Position numbers and translations under genes: made by a program. The notes under the pieces are model-generated. The model ran no database searches, was not told where the DNA came from, and saw only the letters and a program-made list of their open reading frames with translations. Shown piece after piece: positions 21,873-31,645 of a DNA stretch of 64,000 nt; within the stretch, counting starts at the first letter, position 1; the number at the start of each line of letters is the position of its first letter. Location: positions 1,054,001 through 1,118,000 of the forward strand of contig NZ_CP046453.1 of the NCBI RefSeq assembly GCF_009734405.1. The letters are read 5' to 3'. Source of the DNA: Corynebacterium comes. Lineage in GTDB: Bacteria; Actinomycetota; Actinomycetes; Mycobacteriales; Mycobacteriaceae.

Positions 21873-23441
21873 CTAGCGGTTCACGCCGGGGACGTCGGTG
21901 GTGTCGGTGCGGCCGGTGCGCAGATACTCCACGACAACCTCATCCACCGCGGCGTTGCCCAGGCCCACGTGGCCGTGGCCGTTGCCGTGGACGGTGACGA
22001 CGTGGGCGTTCATGGCGCCGGCAAGGCGGGTGTGGTGGGCGTAGGGGGTCTGCGGGTCGCCGGTGGCCTGGACGAGCAGGGGGCGGGTGTCCAGCCGGGA
22101 GCCGTCGACGGCGGGCAGGCCGGCGACGGGGTCCGCGCCCGAGCAGGCGGCGCCGGAGGTGAAGAAGGCGTTGGGGGCGGTGAAGATGTCGCCGGTGACG
22201 AAGTTGGTCCAGGCGTAGTCGGGGATGTCGGCGGGGTCGGCCGGGTACTGGTTCTCGTTGCACATGATCAGGCGCTGCATGAGCTGGGCGGTGGCGAAGG
22301 CGTCGGCCTCCTCCTCGGACATCTGCTCGGCTATGGCGTTGAAGTCCGGCAGCGGCTCCGTGCCGTTGATCATGCGGGCGAGGGCATCCCACCGGGTGGG
22401 GGCGGGCAGGAGGCTGCGGGTGATGCCCAGGGTGGGGGAGGTGGCCTGGTTGCCGCCGGTCGTGGCCTGGGAGCTCAGGCCCTGGGAGGAGACGGCGAAG
22501 GGGTTGGTGGCGTTCATGACGTCCACGCCCACGCCCTGGGAGGACTCCAGTCCGGGTGGGAGGTCGCCGACGCGGGCGGGCGGCGGGACGACGGTGGGGT
22601 TGGTGCCGGATTCGGCGACGACCTTGCGTGACCAGGCCTGGTAGACGGCGAGCGGGGTGTCGCCCAGTCCGTAGGTGTCGTTGCGCTCGGCGGTCCAGGC
22701 CATGAAGTCGTGGAGGGAGTTCTCGTAACCTGCCTGCTGGGCGCCCAGGATGCCGTTCCAGGCCAGACCCGGGTCCATGGCGGAATCCAGGACGACACGG
22801 TCGGTGTGCTGGGGGTAGCGGGTGGCGTAGGCGGAGCCGAGGAAGGTGCCGTAGGACAGGCCCATGATGGAGATCTGGTCCCGTCCGAGGGCGTTGCGGA
22901 CCCATTCCCAGTCATCGACGGTGTTGTCGGTGGTCAGGGACGCGGTGTAGCCCGGGGTGGTGGACTCGCAGGCCTCGCGGATGAGCCCGCCCTGACGGAC
23001 GTAGAGATCCACGGGGTTGACGGATGCCCGGGCGTTGACCTCGTCGTTGCAGGCGACAGGCGTGGAGCCGGGCAGGCCGCGGGGCTGGACCGCGACGCGT
23101 TCCCACTCGTTGACGATGCCCGCCGGCCAGGAGAGGCCCTCGCCGCCGAAGTAGGAGTACGCGTCGCCGCCGGGGCCGCCCGGGTTGCCGAAGAGGGTGC
23201 CGCGTGCGGTGCCGGAGGCGGCCGGGACGCGGACGAAGCCGACGGAGATCTTCGGGCCGGCCGGGTCGGAGTGGTACATGGGGACGTCGATACGCCCGCA
23301 CTGGGCGGCCTGGTCGGTGACCTGGGCGGGGCAGGCCTCCCAGGTGACGGGCTGGGCCGGGGACGCGAACGTGGCCGGGGCCAGTCCGAGCATCGCGACG
23401 GCGGCGAGGGTGGCGGCGAGCGGGCGGGTCAGGGTGCGCAT
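21873..23441 (-). CDS. Secreted alpha/beta hydrolase, tripeptidyl-aminopeptidase (TAP) type
   Basis: A 522-residue exported hydrolase. The N-terminus is a signal peptide (RTLTRPLAATLAAVAMLGLA, cleavage probably after TFAS, residue about 27). Oxyanion motif FGNPGGPGG is at about residue 86, the nucleophile elbow GLSYGT at about 195. The C-terminal TAP-like region has the acid in TGDPQTPY and the base in GHGHVG. Several cysteines (EACP, QCGR, ACND, REACE, MCNE, AACSG) suggest disulfides. The family includes streptomycete tripeptidyl aminopeptidases and corynebacterial secreted proteases. It is divergent from argS. Confidence 0.88.
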   Translation of the reverse strand: MRTLTRPLAATLAAVAMLGLAPATFASPAQPVTWEACPAQVTDQAAQCGRIDVPMYHSDPAGPKISVGFVRVPAASGTARGTLFGNPGGPGGDAYSYFGGEGLSWPAGIVNEWERVAVQPRGLPGSTPVACNDEVNARASVNPVDLYVRQGGLIREACESTTPGYTASLTTDNTVDDWEWVRNALGRDQISIMGLSYGTFLGSAYATRYPQHTDRVVLDSAMDPGLAWNGILGAQQAGYENSLHDFMAWTAERNDTYGLGDTPLAVYQAWSRKVVAESGTNPTVVPPPARVGDLPPGLESSQGVGVDVMNATNPFAVSSQGLSSQATTGGNQATSPTLGITRSLLPAPTRWDALARMINGTEPLPDFNAIAEQMSEEEADAFATAQLMQRLIMCNENQYPADPADIPDYAWTNFVTGDIFTAPNAFFTSGAACSGADPVAGLPAVDGSRLDTRPLLVQATGDPQTPYAHHTRLAGAMNAHVVTVHGNGHGHVGLGNAAVDEVVVEYLRTGRTDTTDVPGVNR

Positions 23442-23582
23442 GCGGGAATCATCTCTTCGACGGCATAAATGTGCGTGAGTATTTGGCTCGGGGACATGCT
23501 AACCCGGATCAGTGCCCGCCACGTGGGTATCGGCCGGACGTCAGTAGGAGAGCCTCGCGTCGGTGCACTACACTTTCTGCCC

Positions 23583-25229
23583 ATGACACCTGCTGATCTT
23601 GCGTCCCTCATCCGGGAGACGGCCACCGGAGTGCTGGCATCCCGTGACCTCGACACCTCTGTTCTTCCTGATCAGGTCGTCGTTGAGCGTCCCCGTAATC
23701 CGGAGCACGGTGACTACGCCACCAACCTGGCACTGCAGGTGGCCAAGAAGGTGGGCGTCAACCCCCGCGATCTGGCGACCTGGCTTGCCGACGCCCTCGC
23801 GGCCGACCCCGCCATCGACTCCGCCGAGATCGCCGGCCCGGGCTTCCTGAACATCCGTCTCGCCGCTGCCGCGCAGGGTGAGATCGTGGCGAAGATCCTC
23901 GAGGCGGGCGATTCCTTCGGCCACCAGGACAGGTACAAGGGCGAGAAGATCAACCTGGAGTTCGTCTCCGCGAACCCGACCGGCCCGATCCACCTGGGCG
24001 GCACCCGCTGGGCGGCCGTCGGCGATTCCCTCGGCCGGGTGCTCGCCGCCGCCGGCGCCGATGTCACCCGCGAGTACTACTTCAACGACCACGGTGGTCA
24101 GATCGACCGTTTCGCCCGTTCCCTGCTCGCCGCGGCCAAGGGGGAGCCGACGCCGGAGGACGGCTACGGCGGTGACTACATCGGCGAGATCGCGAAGGCG
24201 GTCGTCGAGAAGCAGCCGGACGCCCTGGCGGGGGAGGATCCGCAGGAGACCTTCCGCTCGCTCGGCGTGGAGATGATGTTCGAGCACATCAGGGAGTCCC
24301 TCCACGAGTTCGGCACCGACTTCGACGTGTACTTCCACGAGAACTCCCTGTTCGAGTCCGGCGCGGTGGACAAGGCCGTGCAGAAGCTCAAGGACAACGG
24401 CAACCTCTACGAGTCCGAGGGCGCGTGGTGGCTGCGCTCGACGAACTTCGGTGACGACAAGGACCGCGTTGTCATCAAATCCGACGGCGAGGCCGCCTAC
24501 ATCGCCGGCGACATCGCCTACGTGGCCGACAAGTTCGAACGCGGCCACACCCGGGCCATCTACATGCTGGGTGCTGACCACCACGGTTACGTCGCCCGCC
24601 TCAAGGCCGCCGCCGCCGCGCTCGGCTACGACCCCGACCAGGTCGAGGTGATGATCGGCCAGATGGTCAACCTGGTCCGTGACGGCCAGGCGATGCGCAT
24701 GTCCAAGCGTGCCGGCACCGTGATCACCCTCGACGACCTCGTCGAGGCCATCGGAATCGATGCCGCCCGCTACTCCCTGATCCGCTCCTCCGTCGACTCC
24801 TCCCTGGACATCGACCTGGCACTGTGGGCCTCCCAGTCCTCTGACAACCCCGTCTACTACGTCCAGTACGGCCACGCCCGTCTCTGCTCGATCGCCCGCA
24901 AGGCCGCCGAGCTGGGCGTGACCTATGATGGCGCCGACTACTCCCTGCTCACCCACGAGCGGGAAGGGGATCTCATCCGTACCCTGGGCGAATTCCCGGC
25001 CGTCATGCTGGGCGCCGCCGAACTGCGCGAACCGCACCGCGTCGCCCGCTACGCTGAAGAACTGGCGGGTGTGTTCCACCGCTTCTACGACAACTGCCAG
25101 ATCCTGCCCAAGGCCGACGAAGAGGCCGCACCGATCCACACCGCCCGCCTCGCCCTCGCCGCAGCCACCCGCCAGGTGCTGGCCAACGCGCTCGGCATGG
25201 TCGGTGTCACCGCCCCGGAGAGGATGTAA
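23583..25229 (+). CDS. argS: Arginyl-tRNA synthetase
   Basis: A 548-residue class I synthetase charging tRNA-Arg. The N-terminal Add-1 domain ([14 protein letters not shown]), HIGH-type motif [12 protein letters not shown] (about residue 130), the YYFNDHGGQ segment, and [15 protein letters not shown] near residue 375 as the KMSKS equivalent are all present. The start ATG 23583 gives MTPADLASL; the frame is open for 38 codons before it but those show no conservation. lysA follows after four bases, as in C. glutamicum, where argS and lysA form an operon under joint arginine/lysine control. Confidence 0.97.
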   Translation: MTPADLASLIRETATGVLASRDLDTSVLPDQVVVERPRNPEHGDYATNLALQVAKKVGVNPRDLATWLADALAADPAIDSAEIAGPGFLNIRLAAAAQGEIVAKILEAGDSFGHQDRYKGEKINLEFVSANPTGPIHLGGTRWAAVGDSLGRVLAAAGADVTREYYFNDHGGQIDRFARSLLAAAKGEPTPEDGYGGDYIGEIAKAVVEKQPDALAGEDPQETFRSLGVEMMFEHIRESLHEFGTDFDVYFHENSLFESGAVDKAVQKLKDNGNLYESEGAWWLRSTNFGDDKDRVVIKSDGEAAYIAGDIAYVADKFERGHTRAIYMLGADHHGYVARLKAAAAALGYDPDQVEVMIGQMVNLVRDGQAMRMSKRAGTVITLDDLVEAIGIDAARYSLIRSSVDSSLDIDLALWASQSSDNPVYYVQYGHARLCSIARKAAELGVTYDGADYSLLTHEREGDLIRTLGEFPAVMLGAAELREPHRVARYAEELAGVFHRFYDNCQILPKADEEAAPIHTARLALAAATRQVLANALGMVGVTAPERM

Positions 25230-25233
25230 GTCG

Positions 25234-26562
25234 ATGACCGACTTCAACGACCTGCCCGCCCATGTCTGGCCGCGTAACGCCTTCCGGCAGGAGGACGGCG
25301 TGGTCACCATCGCCGGCGTACCCCTCCCGGAGATCGCCGAGGAGTACGGCACCCCCGTGTACGTCGTCGACGAGGACGACTTCCGCTCCCGCTGCCAGGA
25401 CATGGCACGCGCCTTCGGAGGCCCGGAGAACGTCCACTACGCCTCCAAGGCGTTCTTGACCCGCACCGTCGCCCGCTGGGTGGACGAGGAGGGGCTCTCG
25501 CTGGACGTCGCCTCCCTCAACGAACTGAAGATCGCCCTGGCCGCAGATTTCCCGGCTGAGCGCATCACCGCCCACGGCAACAACAAGGGCACCGCTTTCC
25601 TGCGTGCCTGCGTCACGGAAGGCGTCGGCCACGTCGTCCTCGACTCCGAGCAGGAGCTCGTCGTCCTCGACCTCATCGCCGCCGGTGAAAGGCGCGTGCA
25701 GAAGGTGATGATCCGGGTGAAGCCGGGCATCGAGGCACACACCCACGAGGCCATCGCCACCAGCCACGAGGACCAGAAGTTCGGCTTCTCGCTGGCCTCC
25801 GGATCCGCGTTCCGCGCCGCCGAGGCAGCCATCCGCGCCGAGAACCTCGACCTCGTCGGCCTGCACTGCCACGTGGGCTCCCAGGTCTTCGACGCGGAGG
25901 GCTTCACCATGGCCGCCGACCGTGTCCTCGGCCTGTACTCCAAGATCCACCGCGAACTCGGCGTCCAGCTGCCCGAACTCGATCTCGGCGGCGGCTACGG
26001 CATCGCCTACACCGAGGACGAGCAGCCCCTCGACGTCGACGCGGTCGCCCACGACCTGCTCACCGCCGTGGCCAAGACCGCCGCCGAGCTGGGCATCGAC
26101 GCCCCCGTGGTCCTCGTCGAGCCCGGCCGCGCCATCGCCGGCCCCGGCACCGTCACCGTCTACGAGGTCGGCACCGTCAAGGACGTCACCGTCGACGAAG
26201 GCGTCACCCGCCGCTACCTCTCCGTCGACGGCGGCATGTCGGACAACATCCGCCCGGCCCTCTACGGTTCGCTTTATGACGCCCGCGTGGTCAGCCGCTT
26301 CACCGAGGCCGCCCCCATCTCCTCCCGCCTGGTCGGCGCGCACTGCGAGTCGGGCGACATCCTCGTCCGTGACGCGTCCTACCCGGCGGACATCGAGACC
26401 GGCGACCTCGTGGCGCTCGCCGCCACCGGCGCCTACGCCTACGCCATGTCCAGCCGCTACAACGCCTTCGGCCGCCCGCCGGTGGTCACCGTGCGTGCGG
26501 GCAAGACGAAGCTCATGCTGCGCCGCGAGACGGTCGAGGACATTCTGTCGCTGGAGGCCTGA
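25234..26562 (+). CDS. lysA: Diaminopimelate decarboxylase
   Basis: A 442-residue PLP enzyme making lysine from meso-diaminopimelate, the last step of lysine biosynthesis. The PLP lysine is in YASKAF (about residue 72). Further marks are [34 protein letters not shown] and the CESGDIL motif at the dimer interface. The gene starts four bases after the argS stop. A strong bidirectional hairpin ends the transcript at 26591-26628. Confidence 0.97.
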   Translation: MTDFNDLPAHVWPRNAFRQEDGVVTIAGVPLPEIAEEYGTPVYVVDEDDFRSRCQDMARAFGGPENVHYASKAFLTRTVARWVDEEGLSLDVASLNELKIALAADFPAERITAHGNNKGTAFLRACVTEGVGHVVLDSEQELVVLDLIAAGERRVQKVMIRVKPGIEAHTHEAIATSHEDQKFGFSLASGSAFRAAEAAIRAENLDLVGLHCHVGSQVFDAEGFTMAADRVLGLYSKIHRELGVQLPELDLGGGYGIAYTEDEQPLDVDAVAHDLLTAVAKTAAELGIDAPVVLVEPGRAIAGPGTVTVYEVGTVKDVTVDEGVTRRYLSVDGGMSDNIRPALYGSLYDARVVSRFTEAAPISSRLVGAHCESGDILVRDASYPADIETGDLVALAATGAYAYAMSSRYNAFGRPPVVTVRAGKTKLMLRRETVEDILSLEA

Positions 26563-26587
26563 GTCCGTCGGGTCCGCCCCGGTATGC

Positions 26588-26629
26588 GAAAAAGCCGCAC
26601 CAGAAGTGATCCCTTCTGGTGCGGCTTTC
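26588..26629. terminator. Bidirectional terminator after lysA
   Basis: AAAGCCGCACCAGAAG and CTTCTGGTGCGGCTTT are perfect 16-base arms with a six-base loop, A-rich before and T-rich after. It serves argS-lysA rightward and the secreted-protein gene leftward. Confidence 0.92.
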
Positions 26630-26654
26630 GTTCATGGGGCGCGGGCGCAGGACA

Positions 26655-27422
26655 TTACCGCCCGATGCGGGAGGAGAGGCCTTTGTCCTCACGCTTCGGC
26701 TGCTCTTCGTCCCGGATATCCTCATCCCCGGAGTTCACGGGGAAAGAACCGTCGGTTCCGTCGATGCAGGCTTCGGCGGCGGGAATCATCGCCTCCATCC
26801 TGAAGACGTGGGGGTCGTAAAGAACTGTGTAAACCGGCTCCGCCTGCGCCGAGTATTCGTGGCTCTCAGCTTCTTCAGAGGCGAGCTCGGTGAGTGCCTG
26901 GAGGCCGTCGACTCGCCATGCTTCGACGAATTTCTTCCATTCCGGAAGGTTCTGTTGCAGTGCCGCGCGGCTGAACTCTTCCGTTCCGGTTTCGGCGCCT
27001 TCGGGGTTCTGGAGTTCCCATTCCGCGGCGAGGGACTCGAAGTCCAGAAGGGAGATTCGTGCCAGCAGAAGCAGCATCCGAAATTCTCCGGGCGAGTAAC
27101 CGGCTGCGACTGAAGCGTCTTCGAGTCCTTCCCATTCCGCCACCACGCCGCTGAGGTCAGGAAGGATTCCGGGGGCGTCGACGACGGCGTCGATGTCTGC
27201 CGATCGGTCCGGAAGATCTTCCTTGAGCAGAGCAATCGCTTCCTCGCCAGCCTGGCGGAAATGGGCCCGCAATGATGCGGTGTCGTCGTCGGTCTGCGTG
27301 ATGTAACACATATCGCCTTCGACCCTCACGTCGAAAGCAGAGGCGGCGGGGGCGAGGACTGTGCCAGAGGCGAGGACGGCGGTCGCGGAGACGACGGCCG
27401 CGAACCGGGAGAACTTCTTCAC
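26655..27422 (-). CDS. Unrecognised secreted two-cysteine protein
   Basis: A 255-residue protein with a clear signal peptide (KKFSRFAAVVSATAVLASG, cleavage probably after ASA at residue 29). The mature protein is strongly acidic and mostly helical as judged by composition. It has only two mature cysteines, Cys39 (EGDMCYITQT) and Cys219 (AEACIDG), which could pair. The layout, V.V.G..C....T right after the cleavage site and a second Cys about 180 residues on, is mirrored by the secreted protein at 30659-31414. The start is GTG 27422. It is divergent from the response-regulator gene (293 bases apart). No family is recognised. Confidence 0.72.
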   Translation of the reverse strand: MKKFSRFAAVVSATAVLASGTVLAPAASAFDVRVEGDMCYITQTDDDTASLRAHFRQAGEEAIALLKEDLPDRSADIDAVVDAPGILPDLSGVVAEWEGLEDASVAAGYSPGEFRMLLLLARISLLDFESLAAEWELQNPEGAETGTEEFSRAALQQNLPEWKKFVEAWRVDGLQALTELASEEAESHEYSAQAEPVYTVLYDPHVFRMEAMIPAAEACIDGTDGSFPVNSGDEDIRDEEQPKREDKGLSSRIGR

Positions 27423-27573
27423 GGGTGGGACCCTTTCATGGGGACGGCGGTGGAGGGCGATTGCCCGTCGGTGATGCTAGGGCGGTTGGGGGAGGGGCGA
27501 ACAGCCGCTATTTCCCGTGCCACCGGAACCAATGGCACCGTCATCCCTTTTCCGCTCGGCGTGGCAAGCGGGG

Positions 27574-27592
27574 GCCCCCTAAGTCGGGGGCA
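27574..27592. repeat. GC-rich hairpin in the 293-base gap before the response regulator
   Basis: GCCCCC and GGGGGC flank seven bases. The rest of the gap (27423-27715) holds no open frame I can support; its right end is AT-richer and must contain the divergent promoters, but no convincing -35/-10 pair was found. Confidence 0.4.
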
Positions 27593-27715
27593 CCGCCACC
27601 CGCGCTCCTTCCTTATGTTCGGCTAAGCGGTCATAACGTGGACTGGTAGTCCCAAATAGGCCTCTGAGCTGCGACAAGGCGAGAAAGTTTCTGCAGCAAA
27701 TGTTAGGTTCAGGGT

Positions 27716-28375
27716 ATGAAGGTTAACGTGGTGGCGGTCGATGACCATGAAGTCGCCCTCATCGGGCTCGCGAACATGCTCGACGGGTCGGCAGGGTGCG
27801 CTCTGGTGGGGGCCTACCACGGGGTCGCCGAAGGGCTCGACCACATCCGCGACCCGCAGCGGCCGAATGTGGACGTGGTGCTGCTGGACCTGCGGTTGGC
27901 GGACGGCAGCGACCCGTACATCAACGCCATGGCGCTGCAGGAGGCTGGCGCGACTGTGCTGGTGTACAGCTCGCTGGAGAGCCCCTTCCTGGTGCGCCGG
28001 GCGTTGCAGGCGGGAGTGGCGGGAGTGATCGAGAAGTCGGCGATGCCGCAGGACCTCGCCGCAGCGATCTGCCAGACGGCGCGGGGCGGGACGTACGCCA
28101 CCCCGGACTGGGCGGGCATCATCGATTCCGATCCGCTGATCAACTGCGTCAACCTCTCGGAGCGCCAGCGGGAGGTGCTTGAGCTGTACGCGATGGGGGA
28201 GTCCGCGAAGCGGGTGGCCAGGCTCACCGGGCTGTCGCCGGAGACGGTGCAGGACTACCTGGGCCGGATCCGCACCAAGTACGCCCTGGCTGGTCGGCCC
28301 GCGAACACCAAGGTGGAGCTCCTGTTCCGGGCGCAGGAGGACGGTTTCCTGCCGGGGCCGCTGGAGCGGCTGTGA
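27716..28375 (+). CDS. NarL/LuxR-family response regulator
   Basis: A 219-residue response regulator. The receiver has the acid pair D9-D10, the phosphoacceptor D58 (VVLLDLRL), a Ser/Thr position in VYSS and K107 (VIEKS). The C-terminal LuxR-type helix-turn-helix starts at about residue 148 (LSERQREVLELYAMG) and includes LTGLSPETVQDYLGRIRTKY. Its stop overlaps the GTG of the kinase gene by four bases, so the pair is translationally coupled. The start codon follows TTAGGT by seven bases, compatible with a leaderless message. Targets are unknown; the flanking secreted proteins are natural candidates. Confidence 0.9.
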   Translation: MKVNVVAVDDHEVALIGLANMLDGSAGCALVGAYHGVAEGLDHIRDPQRPNVDVVLLDLRLADGSDPYINAMALQEAGATVLVYSSLESPFLVRRALQAGVAGVIEKSAMPQDLAAAICQTARGGTYATPDWAGIIDSDPLINCVNLSERQREVLELYAMGESAKRVARLTGLSPETVQDYLGRIRTKYALAGRPANTKVELLFRAQEDGFLPGPLERL

Positions 28376-30669
28376 TTCCGGCCGGACTGGCCACCACGAG
28401 CGACAGTCTCCCGGCTGATTTCCACGCCCCCGCGCCGTTGCGGAGGTCAGGGCAGCTGGCGGAAGAGGTTGAGAGCGACTACCTCCGCTCACAGACCGCG
28501 CTGCTGGCGCTGTACCGGGTGGTGGCCTTCGGCTGCGGAGTGTCCTGGCTGGTGTTCATGGGGTTGGGCTCCAACGCGGCGCAGCTCTACCGAGCATCGT
28601 TGACCGGCCCGCCGGACAGCCCGGCCTCGGCCGTCTTCTGGCTGTTCACGGTCGCCTCACTGGTCGTTGTGGCGGCGGGATTCGTCCACCGGCACGCCGT
28701 CTACCGGTGGACGCTGGGGTTGGCGGGCGGTTCCTACGTGGCCGTGCTCGCCCTCCACCTGGTCAGCCTTGTTCTCACGGATGAATCCCCGCTGACGCAG
28801 AATTACCTCGGGGACACCACCGGCCTGCCCATGGCCATGCTCATGGCTGTCCTCCCGGGCCGGGCAGGCCTGGTTCTGGCGGTGGTGACCCTGGCGGTGG
28901 CCGCGAGAGTGAATCTGGGCACGCCCCTGGGCTGGAACACCGTCCTCGAAGTGGCACACGCGCTGATTCTCATGCTGCCCTTCCTCATGCTCCTGCAGGC
29001 GGGTCGGCGGGCCTCGGAGGCACTCGACCGGATGGTGGCCGCCGACCACCGGGAAATTGTGCGTCTGGCCCGGATGAAGGCCCTGGACGAAATGGAGACA
29101 CGTTTCCTCGGCCACCTGCACGACAGGGTGCTGTCCTACCTCGACGGCGTGTGGCGCGGAGTGGTGGCACTCGACCGCAGTCCCGTCGACCCCGGGAAGC
29201 TGCTGACCATGCCCCCGACCCGTTCGACGCACCTGTCCCTGAGAGCCATCGTCGCGGGCATGGTGTCGGATGCGAAGCGGTTGGACCCGGAGCTGGCGGT
29301 CAGCGCTCCGGGCCCTGTGCCGGAGTCGGCGACGATGCCGGCGGATGTGGCGGCGTCGATAAGCGATGCCCTGCTCGAGGCGGTGTCCAACGGCGTGCGG
29401 CACGCACCGGGCAGCAACCGCGCACTGGAAATTTACCCGCAGGTGGAGGAAGGGCGGTGCAGAGGAATGTCGGTGCGGGTCACCGACGACGGGAGGGGAT
29501 TCGACGTCGACGATGTTCCGCGCGACCGGGCGGGGTTGCGGGTGGCCATCGCCGGCCGGATGGCGGCCACCCCCGGCTGCCGGGCGGAGATCGCCTCCTC
29601 GCCGGGGCGGGGCACCCGGGTGGAACTGACCTGGGACCCGGGACTCCGGGATCAGAGGGAGGGGCAGGCGGACAACGCGGCACCGGTCCCCGTGCCCACT
29701 CCCTACGACCTGGTCGGGGTGGGCCGGATCTTCCGCCCGCGCAACGCGGCGGTCGTCATGGCGCTGGTTCTCGGGCTGAGCCTGAACAACACCCATCCGC
29801 ATGCCGTGGCGCACCTGCTGGCGCTGGCGGCCGCAGGGACAGCCGCCTGGGCCCTGGTCCAGGGCGACGCACTGCGACTTCCTGCTCGCAGCACGGCGGT
29901 GACAGCGGTGACGGCGACGCTGTTTCTCGTCGCGGCGCTGGTCGACGACCCGCCTCCCGCCGCCCACTGGCCGGCCCTCTGGTACCCGTGGGTATTCGTG
30001 CTCCTGTGCACCTACCTGGCCATCCGCGACCGGGCGCTGGTCGCCTGGTCGGTGTGGGCCATGGGCCTGGTGGCGGTGGAGCTCGTCGGCACCCCACACT
30101 TCGACGTTCCCGGACTTGTGGGGATGAGCATACTGCTGCTGCCGGCCACCCTCATCCCGAGGATGGTGGACATGAGCACCCGGGGCCTTGGCCTGGCGAT
30201 GGCCAGCGCCCGCCACCGGGCCACGGAGGTGGAACTGGTCGCGGCGCGGCGGGCCTTCCTCGCCGATTCCGCCGGATGGGTGGCACGCCAGGCGGCCGCG
30301 GCCCTCGCCCCCGGGCTTTCCGGCGACGCCCGCCGCCACAACGCGCACCTGCTCGAGCTGAAGCTGCGGGACTCGATCCGCTCGCCGCTGTTCGACACCC
30401 CGCAGATCAATCGCGCGGTGTGGGACGCCCGTGCCGCCGGCGCCCGCGTCCGGCTTCTCGACGACCGCTCGACCGACGCCGCCGACGCCATCGACGCCGC
30501 CGGAACGGGGGACCGTCTGGCCCGGACGCGGGCGGCCCTGGCGGAGGTCCTCGCCGGCGACGCGGAGTCGGTGACGGCGCGGATCTACCCGGCGGGCCGG
30601 GCCGTGTACGCGACGATCGTCGTCACCGACCCTGCGGGTGAGAACCATCGCATCGAGATCAACGACTGA
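28372..30669 (+). CDS. Sensor histidine kinase with kinase core between two membrane domains
   Basis: A 765-residue kinase. Five or six membrane helices occupy residues about 35-215. A HisKA_3-like segment follows with His250 (GHLHDRV) as likely phosphoacceptor, then the ATPase: N-box EAVSNGVRHA (about 336), DDGRGF (about 372) and GRGTRVELTW (about 413). Instead of ending there, the protein continues with a second set of about six membrane helices (about 460-603) and a cytosolic tail (605-765) rich in Ala, Arg and Asp that has an eroded ATPase-like ending (VYATIVVTDPAG). It resembles NarL-type kinases of corynebacteria, but this order is unusual. It overlaps the response regulator by four bases and the convergent secreted-protein gene by 11. 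Confidence 0.85.
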   Translation: MIPAGLATTSDSLPADFHAPAPLRRSGQLAEEVESDYLRSQTALLALYRVVAFGCGVSWLVFMGLGSNAAQLYRASLTGPPDSPASAVFWLFTVASLVVVAAGFVHRHAVYRWTLGLAGGSYVAVLALHLVSLVLTDESPLTQNYLGDTTGLPMAMLMAVLPGRAGLVLAVVTLAVAARVNLGTPLGWNTVLEVAHALILMLPFLMLLQAGRRASEALDRMVAADHREIVRLARMKALDEMETRFLGHLHDRVLSYLDGVWRGVVALDRSPVDPGKLLTMPPTRSTHLSLRAIVAGMVSDAKRLDPELAVSAPGPVPESATMPADVAASISDALLEAVSNGVRHAPGSNRALEIYPQVEEGRCRGMSVRVTDDGRGFDVDDVPRDRAGLRVAIAGRMAATPGCRAEIASSPGRGTRVELTWDPGLRDQREGQADNAAPVPVPTPYDLVGVGRIFRPRNAAVVMALVLGLSLNNTHPHAVAHLLALAAAGTAAWALVQGDALRLPARSTAVTAVTATLFLVAALVDDPPPAAHWPALWYPWVFVLLCTYLAIRDRALVAWSVWAMGLVAVELVGTPHFDVPGLVGMSILLLPATLIPRMVDMSTRGLGLAMASARHRATEVELVAARRAFLADSAGWVARQAAAALAPGLSGDARRHNAHLLELKLRDSIRSPLFDTPQINRAVWDARAAGARVRLLDDRSTDAADAIDAAGTGDRLARTRAALAEVLAGDAESVTARIYPAGRAVYATIVVTDPAGENHRIEIND

Positions 30670-31414
30670 AGGCGGAGATCTCCTCCAGCAGTCTCAGCAC
30701 CGTCGTCGTGTGGATGTGACCCAGCGGGACTCCGAGGACGAGCAGGGACACGACCGGGGCGTCGTGGGTTTCGGCGTTCGCGGTGGCGCGGTCCACCGTG
30801 CCGGCGGTCCGGCCCGCGCACAGGCGGAGCTCGGCGCTGGAGGCGGCGGCCTCGGCACGTGCGCCGGGGGTGCGTTCCCAGGCGCGCTGCCATGACTCGT
30901 CGGCGGGGATCGACAGGTTCTCATGTGTGCCGCTGAGCGCGGTCGGGGCACCCGTCCGGCGGGTGGTCTCCAGATGTTTGCGGGCCTCGTCGGTGCTGAA
31001 GGTCTGCCAGGTGCGGCCGGTCCGGCGATGGTCGTTGCGGTCCACCAGCACGCGCAGCGGAGCGGTCGCTTCCTCGTCCCGGTACCCGACGCGGTGTCCG
31101 GCCGTGTTGACCCGGTCGACGGCGGCGCGGACATGCTCGGGGATCTCGGCGAGTGCGTCGGAGGTCTTGTCCGCGTGCCAACTGCGTGCCACGGCCATGT
31201 CCTCGGCCGCCGACGGGATGTCACGCAGAATCTCGGCGGACCAGTTCGCGGCGAAGACGCCGGACAGTGCGAGCACGTCCTCGTGTTCTGCGGGGGTGTG
31301 GATCACGGTGCACGAGGCCCCGCTGACGACGACTTCGGAGGCGGAGGCCGGGGGGACGCCGATAAGCGGGGCGGCGAGGATCAGTGCCGCGGCAATGGCT
31401 GAGCGGGCAGACAC
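30659..31414 (-). CDS. Unrecognised secreted two-cysteine protein, similar in layout to 26655-27422
   Basis: A 251-residue secreted protein. The start is GTG 31414, preceded by GAAGGAAAGG; the signal peptide is SARSAIAAALILAAPLIG with cleavage after PASAS (residue about 26). The mature protein has just two cysteines, Cys35 (VVVSGASCTVIHT) and Cys199 (LRLCAG). Its start V.V.G..C.V..T matches the other secreted protein across the two-component genes (V.V.G..C.I..T), with similar length and second-cysteine spacing, so the two may be distant paralogues. Basic and acidic residues alternate (DRNDHRRTGRTW). Its 3' end overlaps the kinase gene by 11 bases. Family and function are not recognised. Confidence 0.7.
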   Translation of the reverse strand: MSARSAIAAALILAAPLIGVPPASASEVVVSGASCTVIHTPAEHEDVLALSGVFAANWSAEILRDIPSAAEDMAVARSWHADKTSDALAEIPEHVRAAVDRVNTAGHRVGYRDEEATAPLRVLVDRNDHRRTGRTWQTFSTDEARKHLETTRRTGAPTALSGTHENLSIPADESWQRAWERTPGARAEAAASSAELRLCAGRTAGTVDRATANAETHDAPVVSLLVLGVPLGHIHTTTVLRLLEEISAFSR

Positions 31415-31546
31415 GGACCTTTCCTTCTGATGTGGAGGCACATGCGGTGCCTTCCAGGTTAAGTGAGTCCACACCTCAAGTCGAGAGGTGTGACCTGTCT
31501 GCAGTGGCATCGTGACCGTACGGCCATCGGACTAAGCTGGTTCGAT

Positions 31547-31572
31547 GTGCCCGGACACAGGTACCCGGGCAC
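31547..31572. repeat. Hairpin upstream of hom
   Basis: GTGCCCGG and CCGGGCAC are perfect 8-base arms around ten bases, 74 bases before the hom ATG. No T-tract follows, and the likely -10 (TAGGCT, about 31596) lies downstream, so it is more likely an operator or chance structure than an attenuator. Confidence 0.35.
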
Positions 31573-31645
31573 TGAGGAACTGTCCCGGCCCCGGTAGGCT
31601 GGTCCAGGAACGTTTCCCGCGGACCTGCAACACATCAGGAGAACA

